Source of the DNA: CALRWV02 sp943371965
Lineage (GTDB): Bacteria > Bacteroidota > JABWAT01
DNA: 64,000 nucleotides
Assembly (NCBI GenBank): GCA_943371965.1
Contig: CALRWV020000001.1
Location: forward strand, 682,001-746,000
Direction: 5' to 3'
The notes beneath the pieces are model-generated. The model did not search any database. It was not told where the DNA came from and saw only the letters and a list, made by a program, of their open reading frames with translations. The position numbers and the translations under genes are program-made. This document shows, in pieces, positions 51,655-61,223 of the stretch (positions are counted from its first letter, which is position 1; the number at the start of each line of letters is the position of its first letter).

Positions 51655-51845
51655 GGTAGTGGTGAATGGTCCGTCAACAGACGGATTTGCAACTAGTGGC
51701 TAGTGGTGAGTGGCAAGTTGAAAGACACGTGAGAGTTGACAGTTGACAATAGTTGAAAGATCTTAAAAATTCGATCAGCTATGGACTATCGACCATTGAC
51801 TATGGACTTCTCTGCAACCCGAAACCTGCTGCCCAAAACCCACAG
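51655..51845. repeat. Low-complexity mosaic between AraC and chaperone genes
   Basis: The 211-bp gap contains GTGGCTAGTGGTGAGTGG, GAGTTGACAGTTGACAATAG and CTATGGACTATCGACCATTG (all degenerate reiterations), with no gene. The operon promoter lies further upstream. Confidence 0.55.
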
Positions 51846-51848
51846 GCC

Positions 51849-52061
51849 TCAATTCACCGAAATTACCTTGTAACCGGATTCTTCAACTGCCTGTTTGATT
51901 TGTTCGTTGGTAATTGACTCGTCAAGAACTTCAACGGTAGCAGAACCGATTTTCACTTCTTTAATTTTCAAACCTGAAACTGATTCCAGTTCACTTTTTA
52001 CTGACATCACACAATGTCCGCAAGACATTCCTTCAATTTTGATTGTTTTATCTGTTGTCAT
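51849..52061 (-). CDS. Heavy-metal-associated domain protein (copper chaperone)
   Basis: The 70-aa protein is a single ferredoxin-like HMA domain with GMSCGHC (C14, C17) and a C-terminal ESGYKV segment. It should deliver Cu(I) to the CopA N-terminal domain. It is the first gene of the copper cluster. No full TAnnTTTG element is found in its immediate upstream region, only the weak match GAACTTTG. Confidence 0.94.
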   Translation of the reverse strand: MTTDKTIKIEGMSCGHCVMSVKSELESVSGLKIKEVKIGSATVEVLDESITNEQIKQAVEESGYKVISVN

Positions 52062-52247
52062 TTTATTTTCCTTCGTTTTCCTTTACTTAACAATACAAAG
52101 TTCCGTCATATTTGAACATGAAGATACCAAATTAATGTCTTTTACTTATAAAATTATGTAATCATTTGGCTGGGGGCATTTTACAGTCAGCAAAATTTTC
52201 TTATCTTGACAACGCAATCGACCAGTCAGAAAAACCAGAAAGTTACC

Positions 52248-53843
52248 ATGTTTACCGAATTTGATATTGCAACGACCCTTGTACTGATTCTTGTATCAAT
52301 GATGGTGTTGACTCCACCGGCAATAATTGTCATCCTCTATTTCAAAAATAAATTTCAAACCCATCATTCTATTCTCCGAATTCATCCCATTTTAGGTCAG
52401 CTCAGGTATCTGTTTGAAAAACTGGGTCCTGAATTCAGATTTTACATTACCGACGAAGACAACAATGGAAAACCTTTCAGCCGGACACATTTTACCAATA
52501 TTGTTATGGCAGCCAAATATTGCAAGACGATTATTGGGTTTGGATCGAAACGTGATTTTTCTGAACCCGGTTTTTACCTGAACAATTCGATGTTTCCCAA
52601 ACAGAACAATGAAATGAAGGTAGATAATTCGGATAAATTTGATACTCAAAAATCGGTTATTACAGAAGAGGGAATTATTTCCCGCAAAGAAAAACGGGAG
52701 ACCACAACAGTACAACCCTGGAAGTTGGTAGAAGAAGATGCGATTGTGATCGGACCTAAACGCCGTCATCCGTATGTTTCAAAAACATGGTTTGGCTGTT
52801 CTGCCATGAGTTACGGTTCTTTGGGTTCACATGCCATTGAAGCAATCAACCGTGGAATTGCCATGACAGGTTCAGGTTGGCACAATACAGGTGAAGGAGG
52901 AGTCTCTCCTTTCCATTTAAAAGGTGCTGATGTTATTTCACAGATTGGTTCAGGAAAATTCGGTTACCGGACTGAAGACGGAAAATTCAGTTGGGATGCC
53001 TTGAAGGAAAAAGCAGAAAATCCTCTTATTAAAATGTTTGAAATTAAACTGGCACAAGGTGCTAAAATAAAAGGTGGACATTTGGAAGGTGCCAAAGTAA
53101 CACCTGAAATTGCTGCTATCCGTTTGGTAAAACCCTGGACTCCGATCAATTCGCCAAACCGCCATGAAGAATTTACAGATGTTGATTCGCTGCTTGATTT
53201 TATTGCCAAAGCACAGGAAATTTCGGGTAAACCAGTTGGAATAAAAGTAGTGGTTGGTAATGATTTGAGTTTGGAAGAATTGGCTGAAAAGATGGCAAAA
53301 CGCAGTGATGGACCCGATTTTGTAACTGTTGATGGCGGAGAGGGCGGTTCAGGAGCAACCTATCAGGAAATGGCAGATACCATGGGACTTCCGGTCTTTT
53401 CAGGTCTTGTCATCGCAGACAATACATTCAGGAAATTTGGTATCCGTGACCGAATTAAAATTTTTGCATCAGGTAAGCTTCATACTGCCGATCAGATATG
53501 CATTGCTTTGGCTTTGGGCGCCGATTGTGTTAATATTGCACGTGGATTTATGATGGCAGTTGGTTGTATCATGACTGAAAAATGTCACACGGGAAAATGC
53601 CCGGTTGGGGTTGCAACCAATGACCCGCATTACATGAAGGCGTTGGTAGTAGAAGAAAAAATGTACAGGGTGGCAAATTACATAACAACTGTCCGTGCAG
53701 CGTGTTATTCCCTGGCAGCAGCCTGTGGAATTGATTCACCTTCCAAATTCAACCGGACACACGTAACTTACAAATACAGTGACTATAAAACCATCCGTGC
53801 TGATAACTTATTTCCGGTACCGGAATTAATCAATAAACAGTAA
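52248..53843 (+). CDS. FMN-binding glutamate synthase family protein
   Basis: The 531-aa protein has an N-terminal transmembrane helix (about 8-30) and a GltB-like FMN/glutamate synthase central domain. GEGGVSPFHLKGADVISQIG, AKIKGGHLEGAKVTPEIAAI, VDGGEGGSGATYQEMADTMG and CHTGKCPVGVATNDP (cysteines of the iron-sulfur site) are all visible. Such stand-alone membrane-anchored proteins lack the amidotransferase domain, and their reaction is not established. The start at 52248 is preferred to a TTG at 52206. It lies 6 bp before the kinase gene. Confidence 0.9.
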   Translation: MFTEFDIATTLVLILVSMMVLTPPAIIVILYFKNKFQTHHSILRIHPILGQLRYLFEKLGPEFRFYITDEDNNGKPFSRTHFTNIVMAAKYCKTIIGFGSKRDFSEPGFYLNNSMFPKQNNEMKVDNSDKFDTQKSVITEEGIISRKEKRETTTVQPWKLVEEDAIVIGPKRRHPYVSKTWFGCSAMSYGSLGSHAIEAINRGIAMTGSGWHNTGEGGVSPFHLKGADVISQIGSGKFGYRTEDGKFSWDALKEKAENPLIKMFEIKLAQGAKIKGGHLEGAKVTPEIAAIRLVKPWTPINSPNRHEEFTDVDSLLDFIAKAQEISGKPVGIKVVVGNDLSLEELAEKMAKRSDGPDFVTVDGGEGGSGATYQEMADTMGLPVFSGLVIADNTFRKFGIRDRIKIFASGKLHTADQICIALALGADCVNIARGFMMAVGCIMTEKCHTGKCPVGVATNDPHYMKALVVEEKMYRVANYITTVRAACYSLAAACGIDSPSKFNRTHVTYKYSDYKTIRADNLFPVPELINKQ

Positions 53844-53849
53844 ACATAA

Positions 53850-56800
53850 ATGAAACAGTTACAAGCAATCCTACTGCTTTTTGTTTTGACTTCACTCGAA
53901 GTGTCCGGACAATTATACCCAATTAAATTTGAACGGATTGGAGCAGAACAGGGCTTTCCGCAAAGTTCCGTAAATGTGATGGTTCAGGATTCCATAGGAT
54001 TTTTATGGTTTGGAACACCGGATGGATTATATAAATATGACGGATACACGTTTACACCAATTTCTTCTTTGAAAAACGATTCCCTGGACCAGCATTCCCT
54101 CGCTGACAATAATATTCAAGCTCTTTTTATGGGAACAAAAGGAAAGCTTTGGATTGGAACTGCAGGTGGTGGACTGAACTGCTATGATCTGAATGCAAAT
54201 AAAATCACAAAGTTTAAAGTTAACCCAAATGATCAAATGGCAATTTCTGATATTACCGTCCGTGGGATTACAGAAGATAAAAGTGGTTTCATTTGGGTGG
54301 CTACTGCAAATGGTCTGAACAGACTTGATCAAACCACAGGAATTATCACAAAATATTTTCACGACCCAAACAATTCAAACTCTCCATCAGGAAATGATTT
54401 CAGATGTATTTACAGCGATTCAAAAAACAATATTTGGGTCGGCGGTGAAAATGAATCGGGTTTGGTACGGTATAACATTACAGAAAATAAATTTGAGAAT
54501 TACAAAGTAAACAGTAAACTAAAAGGATCAGTTACATCAAATGTGATCAGAGCCTTTGATGAAAGCAGTAAAGGCGTTTTCTTTATCGGGACTGATGGCG
54601 GAGGTTTACTCAGCTTCAATTATGAAAACGGAAACTTCAACCGTTTTCTTCCCAGAGATATCAATCCTGCAAAGAGTTCGTCGATTGACAGAATCCTTTC
54701 TTTACAATCTGATTCTTCAGGAAATTTATGGATTGGAACCATTGGCGGCGGAGTTGCCTATTTTGATCTGAAGAAAAATGAAATTTATCATCACCGTATT
54801 GATCCTGCAAATCCAACCAGTTTAAGCAACAACAGAATACCGTGTATGCTTCAGAGCAATTCAAAAATTATGTGGTTTGGAACGTGGGGCGGTGGAATCA
54901 GCAAATATGCAAAACAGAAAGAAAAATTTGTTGCAATCCGGAATAATCCTGACAATCCAAATTCACTCAGTGAAAATACGATCCGTTCATTTTATGAAAC
55001 CAATGACGGTAAAATTTGGATTGGAACCATTGCAGGAGGGTTGAATGAATTTGACAGAAAAAACAATTCATATATCATTTACAAAAACAAAGTTTCTGAT
55101 AGTCACTCTTTAAGCAACAATGATGTTTCTGCAATTACTGAAATTGATTCTGATAACTTACTTGTTGGAACCTGGCGCGGTGGTCTCACTGTTTTCAACA
55201 GGAAAACGAAATCTTTTAACCGGATAAAAAGTGAGTTGACAAATTCTATTTCTGATGACCGGATTCAACGTATTCTGCACGATTCAATGGACGTGTACTG
55301 GATTGGTACCGAGAATGGATTAAATCAGTTTCATCTGAACAGTAATAAAGTTGTTCAATATAAAAATTCAGATGAAAACCCAAAATCGTTAAGTGACAAC
55401 CGTGTTCAAACTCTTTTAAAGGATTCAGAAGGAAGTATTTGGATTGGGACCTGGTCAGGACTTAATTATTTCGACCGATCAAAAAATGAATTTATCCGAT
55501 TCCTTCATTCTTCTGGAAATAAAAACAGTCTGAACAACAACAGCGTTATTTCCCTTTATCAGGATGAAAAAAATATTTTGTGGGTTGGTACTTACGGAGG
55601 CGGATTAAATAAATTTATTATTAATAATTCTGATATCTCCAAAAGTTATGTTGAAAAGTTCTACACAGAAGACAATGGATTGTCCAACAATTCCATTTAC
55701 GGAATATTGGAAGATCAGCAAAAGAACCTCTGGTTAAGCACAACAAAAGGTCTCTCGCGTTTTTCACCTGAAACTGAATCATTCCGCAATTATGATGAGC
55801 AGGACGGACTGCAGTCGAATGAATTTTTCTGGGGTGCTTTTCTGAAAACAAAAAATGGTACCATGTTCTTTGGTGGAGTTAACGGATTCAACATGTTCAA
55901 TCCCACTGCCATTTACCACAACGCAAATATTCCGCCCATTGTCATAACAGCATTCAACCGATTTGGCAAACAGATTCAAACTGAAAATTCCCTGAATTCA
56001 ACAAACGAAATTGTACTGGATTATGAACATAATTCCTTCTCTCTGGAATTTGCAGCACTCGATTATGTTAACTCTATGAAAAACCACTATTCATACAAAC
56101 TGGAAGGCTTTAATACTGAATGGGTACAATCAGGAATTAACCGGACAGCTACCTATACCAATCTTTCCGGTGGTACTTATGTTTTCAATGCAATTGGTTC
56201 CAACAGCGATCATGTTTGGAATAATGAAGGTGTTAGACTGACAATTGTAATAAATCCACCATATTGGCAAACCTGGTGGTTCCGCTTTCTTGCAGTTTCC
56301 GTGGTTTTCGGTTTGGTTTATGTCTGGTATAAAAGCAGAGTCAGAAAAATTGAACTGCAAAAGGAGAATCTTGAAATTCAGGTATCTGAACGAACTCTTG
56401 AACTTAAATCAAAAAAAGATGAACTGGAAAAAATAAATTCTATCGTTAAAAATGTAAATGCTGAAACCCAGTTTAAAAGTGTCATTCATGCTATTGTGAA
56501 ACAACTTGCAATTCTGAATAATGTCGAGGTAGCAGTTGCTTTTATTTATGATAAGGATATCGATTCTTACCGGATGAATTCGGGAATTGGAATTGATACC
56601 GGTGATTTTGATTCCATTACCTTTAAACGGGAAAGCATTGAAAAGCTGTTTATCAAAGATGCCACTGAATTTTCTCCTGATATCTGGCTGACAACTTTCC
56701 GTCCTTTTTCCGGATCAGATTTTTTTTCACTCGGATTTCTTAAAACTATTGTGGCCATTCCAATCAGGGTAGATCATGATATTCAGGGATACCTTATTTT

Positions 56801-57620
56801 CGGAAACAAAAATACACGGAATGCTTTTTCTGAAAACGATCTTCATTTGTTCGGCAATCTGAAAGAACATCTGATTTCTGCTTTCATTAAAACAAGAATT
56901 CTTGAAGAATTATCTGCACTGAACGAAAAGAAAAATGAATTTCTTGCTTTTGCTGCCCACGATTTGCGGAATCCTCTAACCATTATCATCAACTATTTAT
57001 CGTTGGTTACTGAACAGATAAAAAAAGACGATTTCAATAAAGATAAATCGATTTCAGATCTGGAAAAAGTTCTTACCGTTACCCAAAACATGTCGGAAAT
57101 GGTTACCACCCTGCTGGATATTTCTTCCATTGAATCAGGTAAAGTTCTCCTGAACATCAAAAAGGGAAGCCTGAATGAAATACTTCATGAGAACGAATAT
57201 TTCCATAAACGCCTTGCAACACAGAAAAACATTAAACTGGAATATTTATGTGATAACGGCATGACAGAAGTGGTTGCTGATCATGAACGAATTGTTGAAG
57301 TTGTTGACAATCTGGTCTCAAATGCGATAAAATATACGTATCCAGGTGGAAACATCAAGATTTATTGTGAAAAGCGTGAGGAAGAAATCATAACCCATAT
57401 TCAGGATAATGGTCAGGGTCTAACGCAGGATGACATGACTCATATTTTTAATACTTACACAAAATTGAGTGCCCGTCCGACAGCAGGAGAATCAAGCAAT
57501 GGTTTGGGGTTGGCTATTGTGAAAAAGATAGTAACCCTTCATGGTGGAAAAGTTTGGGTAGTCAGTGAAAAGGGTAAAGGTTCAATTTTCAGTTTCTCAC
57601 TTCCAATTTCCAAAAACTGA
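53850..57620 (+). CDS. Beta-propeller (Reg_prop/Y_Y_Y) sensor histidine kinase
   Basis: The 1256-aa protein has a signal peptide (1-20), roughly 14 Reg_prop repeats (WIGT/WFGT/WVGT motifs, about 35-690) that form two periplasmic beta-propellers, a Y_Y_Y domain (about 730-800), a transmembrane helix (about 810-830), a coiled coil, a GAF-like domain (about 870-1020), and HisKA with phospho-accepting H1037 (AAHDLRNPLTIII). HATPase_c follows (NLVSNAIKYTYPGG, GQGLTQDD, SNGLGLAIVKKI). Unlike classical Bacteroidota HTCS sensors it ends after the kinase: there is no receiver or AraC domain. A partner regulator must be elsewhere. Its proximity to the FMN protein suggests co-regulation. Confidence 0.93.
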   Translation: MKQLQAILLLFVLTSLEVSGQLYPIKFERIGAEQGFPQSSVNVMVQDSIGFLWFGTPDGLYKYDGYTFTPISSLKNDSLDQHSLADNNIQALFMGTKGKLWIGTAGGGLNCYDLNANKITKFKVNPNDQMAISDITVRGITEDKSGFIWVATANGLNRLDQTTGIITKYFHDPNNSNSPSGNDFRCIYSDSKNNIWVGGENESGLVRYNITENKFENYKVNSKLKGSVTSNVIRAFDESSKGVFFIGTDGGGLLSFNYENGNFNRFLPRDINPAKSSSIDRILSLQSDSSGNLWIGTIGGGVAYFDLKKNEIYHHRIDPANPTSLSNNRIPCMLQSNSKIMWFGTWGGGISKYAKQKEKFVAIRNNPDNPNSLSENTIRSFYETNDGKIWIGTIAGGLNEFDRKNNSYIIYKNKVSDSHSLSNNDVSAITEIDSDNLLVGTWRGGLTVFNRKTKSFNRIKSELTNSISDDRIQRILHDSMDVYWIGTENGLNQFHLNSNKVVQYKNSDENPKSLSDNRVQTLLKDSEGSIWIGTWSGLNYFDRSKNEFIRFLHSSGNKNSLNNNSVISLYQDEKNILWVGTYGGGLNKFIINNSDISKSYVEKFYTEDNGLSNNSIYGILEDQQKNLWLSTTKGLSRFSPETESFRNYDEQDGLQSNEFFWGAFLKTKNGTMFFGGVNGFNMFNPTAIYHNANIPPIVITAFNRFGKQIQTENSLNSTNEIVLDYEHNSFSLEFAALDYVNSMKNHYSYKLEGFNTEWVQSGINRTATYTNLSGGTYVFNAIGSNSDHVWNNEGVRLTIVINPPYWQTWWFRFLAVSVVFGLVYVWYKSRVRKIELQKENLEIQVSERTLELKSKKDELEKINSIVKNVNAETQFKSVIHAIVKQLAILNNVEVAVAFIYDKDIDSYRMNSGIGIDTGDFDSITFKRESIEKLFIKDATEFSPDIWLTTFRPFSGSDFFSLGFLKTIVAIPIRVDHDIQGYLIFGNKNTRNAFSENDLHLFGNLKEHLISAFIKTRILEELSALNEKKNEFLAFAAHDLRNPLTIIINYLSLVTEQIKKDDFNKDKSISDLEKVLTVTQNMSEMVTTLLDISSIESGKVLLNIKKGSLNEILHENEYFHKRLATQKNIKLEYLCDNGMTEVVADHERIVEVVDNLVSNAIKYTYPGGNIKIYCEKREEEIITHIQDNGQGLTQDDMTHIFNTYTKLSARPTAGESSNGLGLAIVKKIVTLHGGKVWVVSEKGKGSIFSFSLPISKN

Positions 57621-57624
57621 TAAA

Positions 57625-58701
57625 TCAGTAGCTTGTATCATCAATTTTGGTTTTCCCCCGGTATGTCCAGTAAATCATGGAAGTATAACCCAACACAAAC
57701 GGCAATCCCCAAATCGCAATGAAAAACATGGTTTCCAATGTGTACGCTGAAGAAGAAGCATTGTAAATATCCAGATTGAACTCAGGAGAAATATTTGAAA
57801 GCATCATATTGGGAAAAAGACCCAAAGCAAAAAACATGATGATGGCTGCCATGGTACACGCAGAAGAAATAAAAGTTTGCAGCGGTTTGTTCTGATATAA
57901 AGTTCTTGGAATATTGATGATGGAAAGTGCATTCAGCACAACAATAATCCAGGCTATCACCGAAATCAGAATTTCATGTTCTGCCATCAGCGGATGTTGG
58001 TTTCCAACATGCGGAATAAGGCCGAAAGAAAAGTTGGCCAGCATTTCGGTGTGCATGATAATGGTTAGGGTTGTGACCGTCGCATATAGAATCACGAACC
58101 CGATCCACGCTCTCATTGCCCACAATTTTGCCTGTTGATGCAGTTTTCCTTCCGTTTTCATAACCAGATAAATGGCACCGTGCATGGTAAACATAACAAG
58201 ATTGAAAACTCCGGTCAGAACAGTGTAAGGCGTGATAAGATCAAAAAAAGTACCCTGATATTCTTTATCTGCACCGATTGGAAATCCTACGATGACATTT
58301 CCGATTGCAATTCCAAACAGAATGGCGGAAACAATTGACCCAACCGAAAAACCAATATCCCATGTCTTTCTCCAGGTGGGATTTTTTTCCTTGCTTCTGA
58401 ATTCAATTGAAACTGCTCTGAAAATAAGGGCGAAAAGCAACAGCATAAATGCCAGGTAAAATCCGGAAAAAGCAGTTGCATAAACGTGTGGAAAAGCGGC
58501 AAACAAAGCACCACCGGCGGTAACCAGCCAGACTTCATTTCCATCCCAAACCGGACCGATCGAATTCAGAACAATCCGTCTGTCATGATCTCCTTTGGAA
58601 AAAAGGTGTAGGGCTCCAACACCCAAATCAAACCCATCAAGAATTGCATAACCGATCAGCAGAATACCGATCAGCAGGTACCAGATTACATTAAAATCCA
58701 T
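57625..58701 (-). CDS. cydB: Cytochrome bd ubiquinol oxidase subunit II
   Basis: The 358-aa membrane protein has about eight or nine helices and typical CydB sequence: YLLIGILLIGYAILDGFDLG at the start, GPVWDGNEVWLVTAGGALFA (about 49-68), and RKTWDIGFSVGS. It forms the heme-containing oxidase with the CydA subunit encoded 33 bp upstream. The gene converges with the kinase gene, with only 4 bp between the stops. Confidence 0.96.
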   Translation of the reverse strand: MDFNVIWYLLIGILLIGYAILDGFDLGVGALHLFSKGDHDRRIVLNSIGPVWDGNEVWLVTAGGALFAAFPHVYATAFSGFYLAFMLLLFALIFRAVSIEFRSKEKNPTWRKTWDIGFSVGSIVSAILFGIAIGNVIVGFPIGADKEYQGTFFDLITPYTVLTGVFNLVMFTMHGAIYLVMKTEGKLHQQAKLWAMRAWIGFVILYATVTTLTIIMHTEMLANFSFGLIPHVGNQHPLMAEHEILISVIAWIIVVLNALSIINIPRTLYQNKPLQTFISSACTMAAIIMFFALGLFPNMMLSNISPEFNLDIYNASSSAYTLETMFFIAIWGLPFVLGYTSMIYWTYRGKTKIDDTSY

Positions 58702-58733
58702 AAGTCAGATTCTTTCCTGTCAGAAAATTAAGG

Positions 58734-60110
58734 TTAAATATGATCCGCAAAGTTTTTCATTTTACCATATTGCATTTCAGACTGATCATCCGGTGATTCC
58801 GGACCATGCTGAATTTCCTTGTTCAGAACATATAGCCAGGATAAAAGCAACAGCGAATAAATGATGGCAAACAATACCAGCGAAATCATGATTTCTTCCG
58901 GTTTCACTGATTTTGAAATTCCCTGACTGGTTCTCATCAAACCCTGAACAATCCAGGGCTGACGGCCGACTTCAGTAGTAAACCATCCTGCCTGATTGGC
59001 AATGATGGGAAGAAATACACTGCCTGTAAAAATCATGAGCAGCCATTTTTTCTCAAACAATTTTTTCCTGAAAAAAAGAAAGGTCCCTGTTAGGGTCAGG
59101 AAGATGAGAAACACACCGATGGAAATCATGATGTGGTAGGATTGGAAAACTTTGTTGACCGGTGGCCAGTCTTCTCTGGGAATGCGGTCAAGTCCGGGAA
59201 CCGGTGTATTGAAATCGCCGTGGGTTAAAAATGACAATCCGCCCGGAATAGCCAATCCTCTCGTGATTTGCTTTTCTTCATCTGTCCATCCAAAAACATA
59301 AAGCGGTGTTTCAGGAATGGTGTGGTAAACACCTTCAAAGGCAGCCAGTTTTGCCGGTTGATATTTTGCAGTCACTTTGGCTGATTCATGCCCGATAAAA
59401 GCCTGTGAAACCGAACATACGGCAGCAACAAACAGGGCAGCGGTAAATGATTTTTTTGCGAATTCCAGATGTTTGTTTCTGATCAGGTAATAAGCCGATA
59501 CGCTTAAAACCAGAAAAGCACCCTGAATGAACGAACCTACAATGGTATGAAGGTAACGTATGGCAAATGACGGATTGAAAACCATCGCCCAGAAATCGGT
59601 AATCTGTGCCCGTGCCTGATCACCAACTCCAACAATTTCATAACCGGTTGGAGTATGCATCCATGAATTGGCGGCTATGATCCACATTCCGGAAAGAACG
59701 GAACCGGTAAAAACCATGATGGTTGAAAATAAATGGACGGCAGGTCTCACACGGTTCCAGCCAAAAAGCAAAATGGCAAGAAATCCGGATTCCAGAAAGA
59801 AAGCGAAAATTCCTTCTGCAGCCAACGGAGAACCAAACACATCACCGACAAACCGTGAATAAGATGCCCAGTTGGTTCCGAATTCAAACTCCAGAACAAT
59901 TCCAGTAGCGACACCCAGTGAAAAGTTGGCGGCAAATATTTTAATCCAGAACCGTGTAATTTTTTCATAGATTTTCTTTTTGGTAATCAGGTAGCACGAT
60001 TCAAAAATGACCAGCAGCAGCCCGACACCGATACTGAATGGTGGGAAAATAAAATGAAAAGAGGCTGTGAAGGCGAATTGCAATCTGGAAAGCAGTTCTG
60101 CATCAAACAT
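58734..60110 (-). CDS. cydA: Cytochrome bd ubiquinol oxidase subunit I
   Basis: The 458-aa protein has nine predicted helices and the CydA signatures: H19 (SFHFIFPPFSIG, heme b595 axial ligand), GRQPWIVQGLMRT (about 372-384) and an acidic quinol-binding loop near 280-310 that is shorter than in E. coli (short-Q-loop type). It reduces O2 to water with quinol, with high oxygen affinity, coupled to electron transfer. It starts 2 bp after the small 67-aa membrane protein gene, which is likely in the same mRNA. Confidence 0.96.
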   Translation of the reverse strand: MFDAELLSRLQFAFTASFHFIFPPFSIGVGLLLVIFESCYLITKKKIYEKITRFWIKIFAANFSLGVATGIVLEFEFGTNWASYSRFVGDVFGSPLAAEGIFAFFLESGFLAILLFGWNRVRPAVHLFSTIMVFTGSVLSGMWIIAANSWMHTPTGYEIVGVGDQARAQITDFWAMVFNPSFAIRYLHTIVGSFIQGAFLVLSVSAYYLIRNKHLEFAKKSFTAALFVAAVCSVSQAFIGHESAKVTAKYQPAKLAAFEGVYHTIPETPLYVFGWTDEEKQITRGLAIPGGLSFLTHGDFNTPVPGLDRIPREDWPPVNKVFQSYHIMISIGVFLIFLTLTGTFLFFRKKLFEKKWLLMIFTGSVFLPIIANQAGWFTTEVGRQPWIVQGLMRTSQGISKSVKPEEIMISLVLFAIIYSLLLLSWLYVLNKEIQHGPESPDDQSEMQYGKMKNFADHI

Positions 60111-60112
60111 GG

Positions 60113-60316
60113 TTATTCCGATTTTGAAAAAATATAGATGTAAAGGGTTGAACTGACAATGGATAAACCTGCCAGAAGTTTTAGAGCTTTTTTATAATTC
60201 AAAAATTCAGATGGAGACAAACCCAACGGAATTGATTTCAGAATTTCATACATCACAATGGTAATCATGACTGCTATGAAAAGTTTTTTGGTTTTGTTGA
60301 GTGAGGCTTCCGACAT
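60113..60316 (-). CDS. Small membrane protein upstream of cydA
   Basis: The 67-aa protein has two predicted transmembrane helices (about 10-27 and 43-62) with a polar N-terminus. It is not similar to the 37-aa CydX by eye, but it sits exactly where small accessory subunits of bd oxidase often lie and ends 2 bp before cydA. A TAATTTTG element (complement of 60324-60331) only 8 bp upstream of the ATG suggests transcription close to leaderless. Confidence 0.65.
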   Translation of the reverse strand: MSEASLNKTKKLFIAVMITIVMYEILKSIPLGLSPSEFLNYKKALKLLAGLSIVSSTLYIYIFSKSE

Positions 60317-60593
60317 AAGTTTGCAAAATTAAATGATGAAACAGGATTTTAATTGTTCACTTTCTGTTTGTAAGTAATTTCTAACGAAATGCTTTAATCT
60401 ATAAATACGGTTCCTGTTCAATGAAACAGTTGCAGTAAAGCGTCAGATTATTTCAATTGCATCAAAACAGGTATCTTTGCTGAAAGTGTCAAAGCGGATG
60501 TTCATGGTTCAACAACAACAATCAGCAGATTTAGACTCCGCAAAAGATAATGATTAATTCAAATCTAATGGACTATCGGATTAACCGCCAAAA

Positions 60594-61223
60594 ATGAAAC
60601 AGAAGTCACTAACACCTTTAACGGTAAAAAAGATTGCAAAGCAACTCGCAGATCAGCATCCGGAGTTTTCTTCCGTCATCAGCCTGTATGGATTTCCACC
60701 CTTGTGGGAACGTGAGCCAACGTTTCAAACACTGGTTCATATCATTCTGGAACAGCAGGTTTCACTTGCTTCGGCAAAATCAACATTGGAAAAACTGTTG
60801 TTTGTTTCGGGTACTCTGACCCCTGAAAAATTTCTGTTATACAGTGACGCGGAGTTGAAATCATTCGGATTCAGCAGACAGAAAATGCTGTACTGCCGTC
60901 ATTTGTCGGAAATGATTCTGGATGGAACCCTGGAAATTGAAAACCTGGACACAATGCCGGATGATGAAGTCAGGGAAGCACTGATTAAAGTGAAGGGAAT
61001 TGGCAGATGGAGTTCAGATGTTTATTTGCTGATGGTTTTGCTTCGTCATGATATTTGGCCGAAAGGTGATTTGGCATTGGCAGTAGGATTCAAAGAATTG
61101 TTTGGATTAAAAGAAACTCCAACACAGGATCATCTTGAAAAAATTGCAGAAAAATGGAGACCTTACAGATCAGTCGCAGCACGGTTGATTTGGAAATTCT
61201 ATCTCGGAAAAAGAGGAAAATAA
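60594..61223 (+). CDS. HhH-GPD family DNA-3-methyladenine glycosylase (AlkA-like)
   Basis: The 209-aa protein is a compact AlkA-type glycosylase without the N-terminal extension: HIILEQQVSLASAKSTLEKL (about 49-68), the helix-hairpin-helix LIKVKGIGRWSSDVYLLMVL (about 128-147), and catalytic aspartate in WPKGDLALAVGFKE (about 153-166). It excises alkylated bases. It is directly followed by the YaiI-type gene (TAA then GTG), so the two form an operon. Confidence 0.93.
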   Translation: MKQKSLTPLTVKKIAKQLADQHPEFSSVISLYGFPPLWEREPTFQTLVHIILEQQVSLASAKSTLEKLLFVSGTLTPEKFLLYSDAELKSFGFSRQKMLYCRHLSEMILDGTLEIENLDTMPDDEVREALIKVKGIGRWSSDVYLLMVLLRHDIWPKGDLALAVGFKELFGLKETPTQDHLEKIAEKWRPYRSVAARLIWKFYLGKRGK

